This document shows, one piece after another, positions 27,874-36,876 of a stretch of 64,000 nucleotides of DNA. The notes under the pieces are model-generated. The model saw only the letters and a list, made by a program, of their open reading frames with translations. It was not told the DNA's origin and ran no database searches. This stretch comes from CAVSRC01 sp963743015 (lineage in GTDB: Bacteria; Pseudomonadota; Alphaproteobacteria; Rhizobiales; Kaistiaceae): the NCBI GenBank assembly GCA_963743015.1, contig CAVUOD010000017.1:207207-271206 (forward strand), read 5' to 3'. A program made the position numbers and the translations under genes. Position 1 is the first letter of the stretch. The number at the start of each line of letters is the position of its first letter.

Positions 27874-28744
27874 TCAGCCTGCCAGCTTCACCGGGATCTT
27901 GATGTAGGAGACGCCGTTGGCGTCCGGCGGCGGCAGCTTGCCGGCGCGGATGTTGGTCTGGATCGAGGGCAGCAGGAGGAGCGGCGCCGCCAGCTTGGCG
28001 TCCCTGCCCTCGCGCCACTTGACGAACTCGTCCTCGCTGACGCCGTCGAGCTGAACGTTCTTGCGCTCCTCGCCGATCGTCGTCTCCCACGCATAGTCCG
28101 TACGGCCCTCGGGCAGATAATCATGGCAGACGAAGATGCGGGTGTCGTCGGGCAGCGCCAGCAGCTTCTGGATCGAACGATAGAGCGTGCGCGCGTCGCC
28201 GCCGGGGAAGTCGGCGCGGGCGGTGCCGTAGTCGGGCATGAACAGCGTGTCGCCGACGAATACGGTATCGCCGACCACATAGGAGATGCAGGCCGGCGTA
28301 TGGCCCGGCGTGTGCAGGATGGTGGCGTCGAGATTGCCGATCGAAAAGTGCTCGCCCTCGACGAACAGGTGATCGAACTCGCTGCCGTCGCCGGAGACGT
28401 CGGTGGCGTTGAACACCGGACGGAAGATCTTCTGCACCTCGCGGATGTGCTCGCCGATTCCGACCTTGGCGCCGGTCTTCAGCTTGACGTAGGGGGCGCC
28501 GGACAGATGGTCGGCATGGGCGTGGGTCTCCAGCACCCAGTCGACGGTGACAGCCCGCCTCTTCCGCTGCCTTGAGGATGGTGTCGGCGGAACCGGTGGC
28601 GGCCTTGCCGGTGCGCTGGTCGTAGTCGAGCACCGGGTCGACGATCGCCCCATGCCGGGTTTCCGGATCGACGATCAGATAGCTGACCGTATTGGTCGCC
28701 GGGTCGAAAAAGGCGCGAACCTGCGGTTTCGCCTGGGAGGTCAT
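27874..28744 (-). CDS. Persulfide dioxygenase-like MBL-fold hydrolase (Blh/ETHE1 type), one frameshift
   Basis: The product starts MTSQAKPQVRAFFDPATNTVSYL (ATG 28744) and contains the metal site THAHADHL, TPGHTPAC, VGDTLFMPDYGTAR and FVCHDY. This is the MBL-fold sulfur dioxygenase family that oxidises glutathione persulfide to sulfite. The frame breaks near 28550, where AEEAGCHRRL should read AEEAG-VTVDWVLETH. Divergent from a BigR-like repressor, it is the expected Blh partner of the bigR-blh operon logic. Corrected length is about 290 residues. It acts in the cytoplasm against sulfide stress. Confidence 0.88.
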
Positions 28745-28776
28745 GGGAATCTCCATGCTTCGAACTGTTCTAAGTC

Positions 28777-28811
28777 TTGACTTATATATTAGCGCCCCCT
28801 AAATTAGTCAA
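28777..28811. promoter_or_regulatory. Overlapping divergent promoters with shared dyad between bigR and the dioxygenase gene
   Basis: TTGACT (28777-28782) faces AGTCAA (28806-28811). Plus strand: TTGACT-N17-TAAATT. Minus strand: TTGACT (28811-28806)-N17-TATATA (28788-28783). So both divergent promoters have a 17-base spacer and each -35 abuts the other's -10. A single repressor dimer on the dyad would block both. Predicted plus start is near 28812, only a few bases before the bigR ATG at 28817. Confidence 0.75.
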
Positions 28812-28816
28812 CGCTA

Positions 28817-29182
28817 ATGGATAAGACGCCGATGCAGGCCCCGCTGAAAACCGACTATGGCGCCCTCGCCGACAAGGCGCAGGAAGCCTCACACATGATG
28901 AAGCTGCTCTCCAACGAGCGGCGGCTGCTGCTTCTATGCCATCTCGCCGATGCCGGCGAGATGAGCGTCGGGGCACTGGCCGACAGCGTCGGCTTGAGCC
29001 AGTCGGCGGCATCCCAGCACCTGGCCCTGATGCGCGAGGACGGCCTCATCGCCTTCCGGCGCGATGGCCAGACGCTGCACTACACGATCGCCCATCCCAA
29101 TGTGGCGCGCTTCCTGTCCATGCTAAAGGCCATGTTCTGCAACCAGCCGGCCTCTCCCGGTCAAAGGAAACCTGCATGCTGA
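28817..29182 (+). CDS. bigR: BigR-like ArsR-family persulfide-sensing repressor
   Basis: The 121-residue winged-helix repressor starts MDKTPMQAPLKTDYGAL, with LSQSAASQHLALMREDGLI as the recognition helix. Cys41 (LLLLCHL) and Cys108 (KAMFCNQ) match the redox pair of BigR that forms a tetrasulfide with reactive sulfur species. It represses the divergent dioxygenase gene and probably its own operon with the rhodanese and TSUP genes. ATG 28832 is an alternative start, given the very short predicted leader. Confidence 0.9.
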   Translation: MDKTPMQAPLKTDYGALADKAQEASHMMKLLSNERRLLLLCHLADAGEMSVGALADSVGLSQSAASQHLALMREDGLIAFRRDGQTLHYTIAHPNVARFLSMLKAMFCNQPASPGQRKPAC

Positions 29183-29490
29183 AAGACATCAACGCCGTCC
29201 AGGCACACGAACTGCTTGAGAAAAGCGCCGTCTTTGTCGACGTCCGCGAGCCCTACGAAATCGCCGCCGAGCGCATCCCCGGCGCGATCGAGCTTCCCCT
29301 GTCGCAATTGGCCCGCGGCATGCCCGCCAACCTGCCGCAGGACAAGACGATCGTCTTCTATTGCGCCTCGGGCGGCCGTACCAAGTCCAACGGCCGCGCC
29401 CTGGCCTCTCTGACCAATGGCGACGCCTACAATATGGTTGGCGGCATCGGCGGCTGGAAGCGCGCCGGCCTGCAGACCATCCGCGGCTGA
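29176..29490 (+). CDS. Rhodanese-like sulfurtransferase
   Basis: The 104-residue single-domain rhodanese has VFVDVREPYEIAAERIPGA and the catalytic Cys63 in FYCASGGRT (CxxxGxR loop). It takes sulfane sulfur from persulfides, completing the BigR-dioxygenase-rhodanese set. Its ATG at 29176 overlaps the end of bigR by 7 bases, so the two are translationally coupled. Confidence 0.93.
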   Translation: MLKDINAVQAHELLEKSAVFVDVREPYEIAAERIPGAIELPLSQLARGMPANLPQDKTIVFYCASGGRTKSNGRALASLTNGDAYNMVGGIGGWKRAGLQTIRG

Positions 29491-29559
29491 CCCCCTCGCA
29501 CGGTCACAACACAAGGCGGCGCGCCGGACCTCCGGGTCACGCGGTGCGCCTTATCCCTC

Positions 29560-30354
29560 ATGACGTATCTTCAGGACGTGCTGGCGGTGCTGTCCGGCGG
29601 CCTCGTCGGCTTTTCGCTTGGCCTCATCGGCGGCGGCGGTTCGGTGCTTGCGGTGCCGCTGCTGGTCTATGTGGTCGGCGTGAAGAGCCCGCATGTCGCC
29701 ATCGGCACCAGCGCGCTGGCCGTGGCCGCCAACGCCGCGTTCAACCTCTACAGCCACTGGCGCACGGGCCACGTCAAGGCCGGCTGCGCCGTCACCTATG
29801 CCCTGTTCGGCATTGCCGGCGCGGCCATCGGCTCGACCGTCGGCAAGTCGATCGACGGCAACCATCTGCTCGCCCTGTTCGGGGTGATCATGATCGTCAT
29901 CGCCGTCTCGATGGTGCGCCGGCCGCCGAGCGCCGGACACCCCGAGGTCCAGCTCAATCGCGGCACGGCCGGCTTGCTGCTTCCGCGTCTCGGCGTCGCC
30001 GCGCTCGCCACCGGCTTCCTCTCCGGCTTCTTCGGCATCGGCGGCGGCTTCCTGATCGTCCCCGGCCTGATCATGGCCACCGGCATGCCGCTGATCAACG
30101 CCATCGCCTCCTCCCTGGTCTCGGTGACCAGCTTCGGCACCACCACGGCGGCCAATTACGCCCTCTCCGGCCTGGTCGACTGGTGGATCGTGCTCCTGCT
30201 GCTCGTCGGCGGCGCCGTCGGCGGCTTCGCCGGCACCACCACGGCGCGCCGTCTGGCCGACAAGCGCCGCATGCTGGCCACCGCCTTCGCCGTCATCGTC
30301 GGCGCGGTGGGCGTCTATGTGGTCTGGCGCGGGATCGGCGCGATCTTCGGTTGA
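29560..30354 (+). CDS. TSUP-family (TauE/SafE) sulfite/sulfur-anion exporter
   Basis: The 264-residue membrane protein has eight predicted helices in two repeats: GGLVGFSLGLIGGGGSVLAVPLLV and TGFLSGFFGIGGGFLIVPGLI carry the two G-rich family motifs. In this locus it probably exports the sulfite made by the dioxygenase. It lies 69 bases after the rhodanese gene on the same strand, so it is plausibly the third gene of the bigR operon. Confidence 0.92.
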   Translation: MTYLQDVLAVLSGGLVGFSLGLIGGGGSVLAVPLLVYVVGVKSPHVAIGTSALAVAANAAFNLYSHWRTGHVKAGCAVTYALFGIAGAAIGSTVGKSIDGNHLLALFGVIMIVIAVSMVRRPPSAGHPEVQLNRGTAGLLLPRLGVAALATGFLSGFFGIGGGFLIVPGLIMATGMPLINAIASSLVSVTSFGTTTAANYALSGLVDWWIVLLLLVGGAVGGFAGTTTARRLADKRRMLATAFAVIVGAVGVYVVWRGIGAIFG

Positions 30355-30444
30355 TTGCGCTCACGCGCCTCTTCCCGCAGGGGCCGTTCTGGCCCACACT
30401 CACCCGTCGACCAGCAGTCGTTGATCTCAGCCGCGGGGCCAGTC

Positions 30445-30645
30445 ATGCGCCTGATCCAGGGCATCATCATCGGGATTGCCATCACCGTCGGAGCAGCGTT
30501 CGTCCACGACAACGTCATGACGCAGAACCCGGCCGCGCCGATCTTGGAGAAGCAGCAGATCGTCAACTGGGATGTGCTCGGCCGGGTGGTGAACAACCAG
30601 ATCGCCGGTATCAAGCACCTGTGGAACCAGGCCTTCGGACGGTAG
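30445..30645 (+). CDS. Small single-pass membrane protein
   Basis: The 66-residue protein has a hydrophobic N-terminal helix (MRLIQGIIIGIAITVGAAFV) and a short soluble tail ending NQIAGIKHLWNQAFGR. ATG 30445 is chosen over a longer open frame. The composition and length resemble a conserved small rhizobial membrane protein of unknown role. It sits alone between the TSUP gene and the next small membrane gene. Confidence 0.65.
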   Translation: MRLIQGIIIGIAITVGAAFVHDNVMTQNPAAPILEKQQIVNWDVLGRVVNNQIAGIKHLWNQAFGR

Positions 30646-30784
30646 GAATTGTCTCGCTGCTGACTGCTGCCGGGGCAATCCGCGCCGGTGTGCTTCATCG
30701 CAATTGCAGCGGTCCGTTAAGCGTTGTTTAGGCCCGCCACCCTACGTTGAAGCCGCTCCATGGCACACCGGCACGAGCGATAGC

Positions 30785-31051
30785 TTGGACATCACCGAAG
30801 CCGTCATCACGTTCGGCACTCCGGCATATGTGCTGCTTCAGGTGGTCGCCCTCGGCCGCCTTGCTTCAGGGTGGCGCAAGGCCGCCTTTGTGCCGCTGGT
30901 ATTCGCCATCCCGATTGCACTGTGGTGTCTGGCGGCATTTGCCGGGCAGTCCGACATATGGCCCCTCCCCTTCATCTTCTTCGCTCCGGTGGGTGCGCTT
31001 TACCTTGCCGGGTTGCTTGTCTTGTCGGGCATCGTCAAATTCCTGAGCTGA
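30785..31051 (+). CDS. Small multi-pass membrane protein, hypothetical
   Basis: The product is about 88 residues with two or three hydrophobic stretches (AVITFGTPAYVLLQVVALGRL, FVPLVFAIPIALWCLAAF, PFIFFAPVGALYLAGLLVLS). The start TTG 30785 (MDITEAVITFG) is inferred from where the hydrophobic pattern begins; there is no strong ribosome site. No family recognised. Confidence 0.5.
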   Translation: MDITEAVITFGTPAYVLLQVVALGRLASGWRKAAFVPLVFAIPIALWCLAAFAGQSDIWPLPFIFFAPVGALYLAGLLVLSGIVKFLS

Positions 31052-31248
31052 CGCGGCGGGTTCCAGGCATGACCGGCCCTGTACGGGAAGCGTCAAAGTA
31101 ATCAAATGGTCAATTTCGGACCGCGCGCTTAAGTCTGTATCTCGGAATGCACTGTCGGGATTTGCCGCCTGCGATCAGCAATCAGCCTGTTTACGCGGGC
31201 TTAATTGCACCGATGCAGACTGCCGGCCATCCGATTACTGACGAGGAC

Positions 31249-32259
31249 ATGTCATGGCCATTTCCGACTCGCCCGCGGCTGGCGCCATCGGTGCCAGCCG
31301 AGGCACTTGAAGTTCGCCGCCAGATCTATGGCCACGAGCCCTTGACCCCGGCGGACATGGATCTCGTGTTCCGGACCGCGCAGAAATCCGCCGGTCACGA
31401 CTCGAGCGAGTGGACGAACCTGTTTTCGGAAGCCGTAACCGACTATGTCGTCCATCAGAACGATCCGGCCGACTACATTCCGCAGGAGAAAGCCGATTGG
31501 CTCGTGGCGAAGCTGAAGGAAAATGGAGGCATCACCACCGCGTCGGGATTCGCCATGCTGATCGACATGATGACGAGCGCGCTTGGCGTGCCGCCGTCGC
31601 TGTCGGCCTTCGTTCTTCGTGAAATCGAAACGGCGATGGTGAGCCGCCATCGCAACGCCATCGACGGGAACGACCAGGCCGCTGCCGCGGTGACGAAAGC
31701 CGATGTCGAAGCCTTGCGCTCGGTTCTTTATGCGGCGACCACGGGCTCGGTGGCCCATGTCACGCGCGAGGAGGCCGAAGCGCTCTTCGATATCGCACAC
31801 GCCACGGCTGGCGGGACCTGTGATCCGGCCTTCGACGATCTGTTCGCGCGCGCGATCGGCAATTACCTGATGGCAATCAGCTGGCACGATCCCAGCCGCA
31901 ATCAGGCACTTCATCGTGAGCGCTGGCTCGATGAGCGCGAGACCCTTTTCCAGTTCCTGACGAACAAGCCCGCATCCGGAAAGGAGGAAACCTTCCGCGA
32001 GTTGTTGAAGTCTCCGCTCGAACAGGAGGAAGCGGACATGATCGCGCTGGACCGTCAGGATGACGCGGCGCGCGCACAGAGCGAGCAGATCACCGAAGCG
32101 GAAGCCGACTGGGTGATCGCCCACCTCACCCGCCAAGGCCCCCTCACCTCGGCGGAAACGCGTCTCCTGAAGTGGCTCGGCGATGAGGCACCGTCTCTGC
32201 CGCCGGAGCTGCGTGCACTCGTCAACAAGGCAAACGACGCCCGCGCTCACGCGGCTTGA
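31249..32259 (+). CDS. Hypothetical protein with an internal duplication
   Basis: The acidic soluble protein is about 336 residues (ATG 31249, GAGG five bases upstream, MSWPFPTRPRLA). Two halves share a layout: LVFRTAQKSAGHDSSEWTNLFSEAV then EKADWLVAKLKENGGITT near residues 40-110, and ALFDIAHATAGGTCDPAFDDLFARAI then EADWVIAHLTRQGPLTS near 185-310. Each half ends in an Ala/Leu-rich helix (EIETAMVSRH, ELRALVNKANDARA). The halves repeat an FSEAV/FARAI-plus-DW(L/V)(V/I)A-L unit. Function unknown; similar proteins are scattered through alphaproteobacteria. Confidence 0.8.
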   Translation: MSWPFPTRPRLAPSVPAEALEVRRQIYGHEPLTPADMDLVFRTAQKSAGHDSSEWTNLFSEAVTDYVVHQNDPADYIPQEKADWLVAKLKENGGITTASGFAMLIDMMTSALGVPPSLSAFVLREIETAMVSRHRNAIDGNDQAAAAVTKADVEALRSVLYAATTGSVAHVTREEAEALFDIAHATAGGTCDPAFDDLFARAIGNYLMAISWHDPSRNQALHRERWLDERETLFQFLTNKPASGKEETFRELLKSPLEQEEADMIALDRQDDAARAQSEQITEAEADWVIAHLTRQGPLTSAETRLLKWLGDEAPSLPPELRALVNKANDARAHAA

Positions 32260-32316
32260 ACGCTGCTTCGACGTATTGGGGCCTGTACGCAGCCCCAGCG
32301 CCGCTGTCTGCTGGCG

Positions 32317-33147
32317 TCAATCGTCCCAGTCCGGCGCGATGGATGCCGGATTGGCCACGCGCAGCCTGTGCGAGCGCGACAGGGCGGTGATCTCCGCCAT
32401 CTCGGAACCGCTGAGCGTGAAGGTGAAGATGTCGAAGTTCGAGCGGATGCGCTCGGGCGCGACGCTCTTCGGGATGGTGACCACGTTCTCCTGCTGGATA
32501 TCCCAGCGCAGCACCACCTGTGCCGGCGTCACGCCCTTCGCCTTGGCGATGCGCTGGACCACCGGATCCTTGAGCACGGCGCCCTGGGCCAGAGGCGAAT
32601 AGGCGGTGTAGATCATGCCGTGGTCGCGGGCCGCCGCCATCAGCGCATCCTGATTGAGATAGGGGTGGTATTCGCACTGATTGGTGACCAGCGGCGCCTC
32701 GGTCGCGGCCCATGCCTCGTCGAGCAGGCGGACCGTGAAGTTCGATACGCCGATGTGGCGGGTCCAGCCGGCCCGCTTGCAGTCGTTGAGCGTGGCGACG
32801 GTCGTGGCGATCGGCACCGTCTTGCTCGGCCAGTGGATGAGCAGCAGGTCGACGCAATCGACGTCGAGCGATCTCAGGCTGCGCTCGACCGAGGCCTTGA
32901 AGGCGCTGTCCTCGGCGTCGGACGGCGACACCTTGGTGGTGATGAAGATGTCCTCGCGTTTCACCCCGGAAGCGCGAATGCCTTCCGCCACCTTGTCCTC
33001 GTTATGGTAGCCGGCGGCGGTATCGATATGGCGGTAGCCGACCTTCAGCGCCTCGACGACGCCGCGGGCGCAGTCCTCGCCGGCGGCGCGAAAGGTTCCG
33101 AAGCCGATGACGGGCATGTTCGCCCCGTGAGCCGTGACCATTTGCAC
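32317..33147 (-). CDS. Aldo/keto reductase
   Basis: The 276-residue NADPH-dependent TIM-barrel reductase has a complete catalytic tetrad: Asp42 and Tyr47 in DTAAGYHNED, Lys72 in TTKVS and His105 in LLIHWPSKT. SPLAQGAVL and IPKSVAPERIRSN bind the cofactor. GTG at 33147 has GGGAGG nine bases upstream, better than the ATG two codons later. It probably detoxifies carbonyls; the substrate is unknown. Confidence 0.92.
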   Translation of the reverse strand: MQMVTAHGANMPVIGFGTFRAAGEDCARGVVEALKVGYRHIDTAAGYHNEDKVAEGIRASGVKREDIFITTKVSPSDAEDSAFKASVERSLRSLDVDCVDLLLIHWPSKTVPIATTVATLNDCKRAGWTRHIGVSNFTVRLLDEAWAATEAPLVTNQCEYHPYLNQDALMAAARDHGMIYTAYSPLAQGAVLKDPVVQRIAKAKGVTPAQVVLRWDIQQENVVTIPKSVAPERIRSNFDIFTFTLSGSEMAEITALSRSHRLRVANPASIAPDWDD

Positions 33148-33319
33148 GGGCCTGTCCTCCCGAAGATGTGGATGTGCGACTGGGTGAGGGCCGCAGCATG
33201 AGGCGCCGCGCCACCGCGGTCAACCGGGGATACTGCCACTTGCACAGACCGGCGCGGCCGCTGCCTCACCGCGCCCGCGCCTTCCCGCGCCGGAATCATC
33301 GCACGCGCCGCGCGGCAGG

Positions 33320-34516
33320 TCACGGGGCGACAATTTCAAACGCCCATGACCAGCTCGGCTTCAGCCGACGGCCGTGGCGCACCGCCGCGATCACCCGCTC
33401 CACCTCGCCATCGGTGAGGTCGGGGTGGATCGGCAGGCTGACGACCTCCTTGGCGAGCCTCTCCGAGACCGGCAGGCGGCGCCCGTCATAGCCCTTGAAG
33501 GCCGGGTGCTGATGCAGCGCCAGGCGGTAGAACAGGCCGGTGCCGATGCCCATGCCGCTGAGCGTCTCGCGCACGGCGTCACGCTTGGGCACGCGGATGG
33601 TGTAGAGCGCCAGCGCGCTGTCATAGCCTGCCGGCGTGCGCGGCACGGTGACCGTGTCGGCAAGCGCCTCGGTATAGCGCGCGGCAATCACGCGGCGGCG
33701 CGCCAGCTCGTCGCCGAAGACTTCCAGCTTGGCGAGCAGGACCGCCGCCTGCAGCGTGTCGAGGCGGCCGGTGAGACCAAGCACATGGGCCTCGTCGCCG
33801 TCGCCGGAGCGGCCGTGCGAGCGGATCATGCGCACGCCCTCGGCCAGATCGGCATCCTCGGCAAGCACCGCGCCGCCGTCGCCGTAGCAGCCGAGCGGCT
33901 TGGTCGGGTAGAAGCTGGTCGCGCTGATCGGCGCCATCGCCCCGACGCGCTTGCCCGCGGAAGCGCCGCCGAAGCTCTGCGCCGCGTCGGCCAGCACCGT
34001 CATGCCGTGGCGGGCGGCGACCGCGGAAATCGCCGCATAGTCGGCCGGCAGGCCGTAGAGATCGACCGGCATCACGACGCTGGGCTTGAGCTTGCCGGCA
34101 TCGAGCGTCTCGCCGATGGCGCGCTCGAGATCGGCCGGGTCCATGTTGAAGGTCGCCGCCTCGACATCGACGAAGACCGGCGTGGCGCCGACCGAGACGA
34201 CCGACCCGGCGGTGGCGGCGAAGGTGAAGGCCGGCACGAAGACGGCGTCGCCCGGCTTCACGCCCATCGCCATCATGGCGATCATCAGGGCGTCGCGACC
34301 GCTCGACACGGCGATCGCATGGCCGGCGCCCGAGAAGGCGGCGAGCTTCTGCTCAAGCTGGACCACTTCCGGGCCGAGGATGAACTGCCCGTGGGCGAGC
34401 ACGGCATCCATGCGCCGGCGAATGTCGCTTTCAAGCCGCGCACGCTGGCGCTGCAGGTCGAACAGATTGATCCTTGTGTCCTCGGCAACGGCAAGCACCG
34501 GGCGGGATGGCGTCAT
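33320..34516 (-). CDS. DegT/DnrJ/EryC1 aminotransferase, GnnB-like
   Basis: This is a 398-residue PLP enzyme. Lys206 in SFYPTKPLGCYGDGG binds the cofactor, and VFVPAFTFAATAGSV and DAAQSFGG are conserved. It is preceded by an overlapping-operon NAD oxidoreductase gene, 4 bases upstream, the GnnA/GnnB pair that turns UDP-GlcNAc into UDP-GlcNAc3N for 2,3-diaminoglucose lipid A in many rhizobia. WbpE-like UDP-sugar aminotransferase for another envelope sugar is an alternative. Confidence 0.85.
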   Translation of the reverse strand: MTPSRPVLAVAEDTRINLFDLQRQRARLESDIRRRMDAVLAHGQFILGPEVVQLEQKLAAFSGAGHAIAVSSGRDALMIAMMAMGVKPGDAVFVPAFTFAATAGSVVSVGATPVFVDVEAATFNMDPADLERAIGETLDAGKLKPSVVMPVDLYGLPADYAAISAVAARHGMTVLADAAQSFGGASAGKRVGAMAPISATSFYPTKPLGCYGDGGAVLAEDADLAEGVRMIRSHGRSGDGDEAHVLGLTGRLDTLQAAVLLAKLEVFGDELARRRVIAARYTEALADTVTVPRTPAGYDSALALYTIRVPKRDAVRETLSGMGIGTGLFYRLALHQHPAFKGYDGRRLPVSERLAKEVVSLPIHPDLTDGEVERVIAAVRHGRRLKPSWSWAFEIVAP

Positions 34517-34520
34517 GTCT

Positions 34521-35468
34521 CTACATACTCCGTATGGCCGGCGCCGATCCGTCGGCGATTGCCGCCTGGATGCGCTCGGCAATGGCCAGCGCCGCGGCCC
34601 CCGCCCGTCCATCGACCAGCGGCGGCGCACCAGTGGCGACGCTGTCGAGGAAGGCGGCGATCTCGGCACCGAGATTGTCACGAGGGGTGAGCGGAATGGT
34701 TTCGGCAGCGGCGTGACCGCCGCGCGGCCTGGCGGTCAGCGTCGGGCCGGCAAGGTCGGCAATATAGACCGTGCCCGGCTCGGTCACCGTCAGCTGGCGC
34801 TGGCTCTCCGGCGCCGAACGGCTGGCCGACAAGGTGGCGACGGTGCCGTTGGCAAAGGTCAGCCAGGCTTCCGCCTCGTCGGTCAACCCGCTCACGGTCG
34901 CCGCGCCGTCGGCTGCCACCGACGTGACCGGCGAGCCGGCCAGCGTCAGCACCAGGTCGATATCGTGGATCATCAGATCGAGGACGACATCGACGTCGGC
35001 CGAGCGCCCGGTCCATCCGGACTTGCGCACCGCGGCGATGCGGCGGGGATCGACGAGGCGCTTTGCCAGCTCAGCAACGGCCGGCGAGAAGCGTTCGATA
35101 TGCCCGACCTGGAGGACGACAGCGGCGCGCTCGGCCCGTTCGACCAGGTCCTGCGCCGAGGCGCTGTCGACGGTGAGCGGCTTTTCCATGAAGACATGCA
35201 CGCCGGCATCGAGGAAGTCGGCGGCAACCGCATGGTGATAGGTGGCGGGGACGGCGATCGACACGGCATCGACCTTGCCGATCAGTGCGCTGTGGTCGGT
35301 GAACGCCTCTGCCCCGGTATCGGCGGCAACCGCTTGCGCCCGGGCGCCATCGGCATCGGCCACGGCGATGAGCTGCGCCGCCGGATGGCGGGCATAGTGG
35401 CGGGCATGGTGCCGGCCAAACCCCCCGAGCCCGACGACGCCGACCCTGATACCCTCACTGCTGGTCAC
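34521..35468 (-). CDS. Gfo/Idh/MocA oxidoreductase, GnnA-like
   Basis: The 315-residue NAD(P)-dependent sugar dehydrogenase has a Rossmann motif VVGLGGFGRHHARHYA near the N-terminus and the catalytic EKPLTVDSASAQ at about 95. GTG at 35468 is used. It stops 4 bases before the aminotransferase start, so they form one transcript. The likely role is oxidation of UDP-GlcNAc at C3 before transamination; the WbpB-type enzyme on UDP-GlcNAcA is an alternative. Confidence 0.85.
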   Translation of the reverse strand: MTSSEGIRVGVVGLGGFGRHHARHYARHPAAQLIAVADADGARAQAVAADTGAEAFTDHSALIGKVDAVSIAVPATYHHAVAADFLDAGVHVFMEKPLTVDSASAQDLVERAERAAVVLQVGHIERFSPAVAELAKRLVDPRRIAAVRKSGWTGRSADVDVVLDLMIHDIDLVLTLAGSPVTSVAADGAATVSGLTDEAEAWLTFANGTVATLSASRSAPESQRQLTVTEPGTVYIADLAGPTLTARPRGGHAAAETIPLTPRDNLGAEIAAFLDSVATGAPPLVDGRAGAAALAIAERIQAAIADGSAPAIRSM

Positions 35469-35725
35469 GCTGCATTCAAACTCCGGCGCTGCGTGCGCCC
35501 TGTCGATTCCCGGGCGCAAGTTAGACGGGCGCAGCCGGCAGCGCCCATAAAGAATTGCAATGTGCTGAAATATGCCGCGACAGGACCGCAATCGCGGAAA
35601 TAGGCCGCGAATTGGCCGATCGTGGCCGCCATCCGGCGGACCATCATCCAATTGCGAAAAATCCGGGCCACCTATACGAATTCAGGAGAACCGGCGGCCG
35701 CCGCCGCCTTCGCGGAGCGACGCCG

Positions 35726-36571
35726 ATGATCACCGTGCCTGAACTGACCGCCGACGCCCTCGGTCAATTCATCTCGGACTACATGAAACGCCGCTACGGC
35801 TCGTCGGAAAGCCGGCTGGTCGAGCTGGTTCCCTCGGTCGCCCGCATCGCGCTGGAGTGCATCGGCAACAGCGACGCCCTCTACCACAATGTCGAGCACA
35901 CCATGCTGGTGACGCTTGCCGGCCATGACATCCTGCGCGGCCGGGCGCTGCGCTCCGACATGCCGGCCAGCGACTACGCCCACATGATCGTCGCCTGCCT
36001 GTTCCACGATATCGGCTATGTGCGCGGCCTGCTGCCCGGCGACGACGCCGACGGCTATGTGATCGACGACGCGGGAAAGAAGGCGAAGATCCCGCGCGGC
36101 TCCTCCGATGCCGCATTGACGCCCTACCACGTCGACCGCTCCAAGCTGTTCGTCAAGCACCGCTTCGACGGGATCGCCCAGCTCGACGCCGAGCGCATCT
36201 GCCGCGCCATAGAAGGCACGCGCTTCCCCGGCAACATGACCGCCGACCTCGGCGAGGTGGACGAAGAAGTCGCCCTGCTGCGCGCCGCCGACCTGATCGG
36301 CCAGCTCGGCGACCCGCACTACATCCGCAAGGCCAACGCGCTCTATTACGAGTTCGAGGAGGCCGGCCTCAACCGCCAGCTCAACTACGGCAACCCGGCC
36401 GACCTGGTCGACCGCTACCCGCAGTTCTACTGGAACATGATCTGGCCTTTCGTCCAGCCGGCCATCCGCTATCTGCAGGTGACCTCGAGCGGGCGCCAAT
36501 GGGTCTCCAACCTCTATTCCAACGTCTTCCGCGCCGAGCGCGACCTGGCCCTCTGCGGCCCGCAGCAATAG
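35726..36571 (+). CDS. HD-domain metal-dependent phosphohydrolase
   Basis: The 281-residue protein has HD-domain residues in DALYHNVEHTMLVTLAGHDIL (His) and VACLFHDIGYVRG (HD). ATG at 35726 lies behind a GGAG site. The C-terminal third (RYPQFYWNMIWPFVQPAIRYL) is unlike characterised HD enzymes. Family members hydrolyse nucleotides or phosphoesters; the substrate is unknown. It is the last gene before the tRNA. Confidence 0.88.
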   Translation: MITVPELTADALGQFISDYMKRRYGSSESRLVELVPSVARIALECIGNSDALYHNVEHTMLVTLAGHDILRGRALRSDMPASDYAHMIVACLFHDIGYVRGLLPGDDADGYVIDDAGKKAKIPRGSSDAALTPYHVDRSKLFVKHRFDGIAQLDAERICRAIEGTRFPGNMTADLGEVDEEVALLRAADLIGQLGDPHYIRKANALYYEFEEAGLNRQLNYGNPADLVDRYPQFYWNMIWPFVQPAIRYLQVTSSGRQWVSNLYSNVFRAERDLALCGPQQ

Positions 36572-36585
36572 GGCCACCAGATGCG

Positions 36586-36611
36586 AAAAGCCCCGCCACA
36601 TGGGCGGGGCT
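36586..36611 (-). terminator. Intrinsic terminator for tRNA-Leu
   Basis: On the minus strand AGCCCCGCC-CATGT-GGCGGGGCT is followed by TTTT. It ends the tRNA-Leu transcript and lies just beyond the HD gene stop. Confidence 0.85.
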
Positions 36612-36635
36612 CTGCTGGCTGTTCCGAAAAAGAGA

Positions 36636-36720
36636 TGGTGCGGTCGAGAAGACTCGAACTTCCACGGGTTGCCCCACAGCGACCTCAACGCTGCGCGTCT
36701 ACCAGTTCCGCCACGACCGC
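36636..36720 (-). tRNA. tRNA-Leu (anticodon GAG)
   Basis: This is an 85-nt class II tRNA on the minus strand. GCGGTCG pairs with CGACCGC in the acceptor stem, GGTAGAC is the D loop, GAG the anticodon (genomic 36684-36686), GGGGCAACCC the long variable arm and GTTCGAGTC the T arm. The CCA end is encoded. Confidence 0.97.
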
Positions 36721-36876
36721 CGGAAAAGCGGGCTCCATGTAACAAATCGCCGTTTGCCGCACAAGGCGAACCAGCAGCCGTCCGCGCAGGGGCCGGAAAC
36801 CCTACCCCGGCGGCCGCCCAATCCCTACATTGCCGCCAGGTAGCGGCCGCGCATACGGTCCAAGCGGAAAGCGCAC

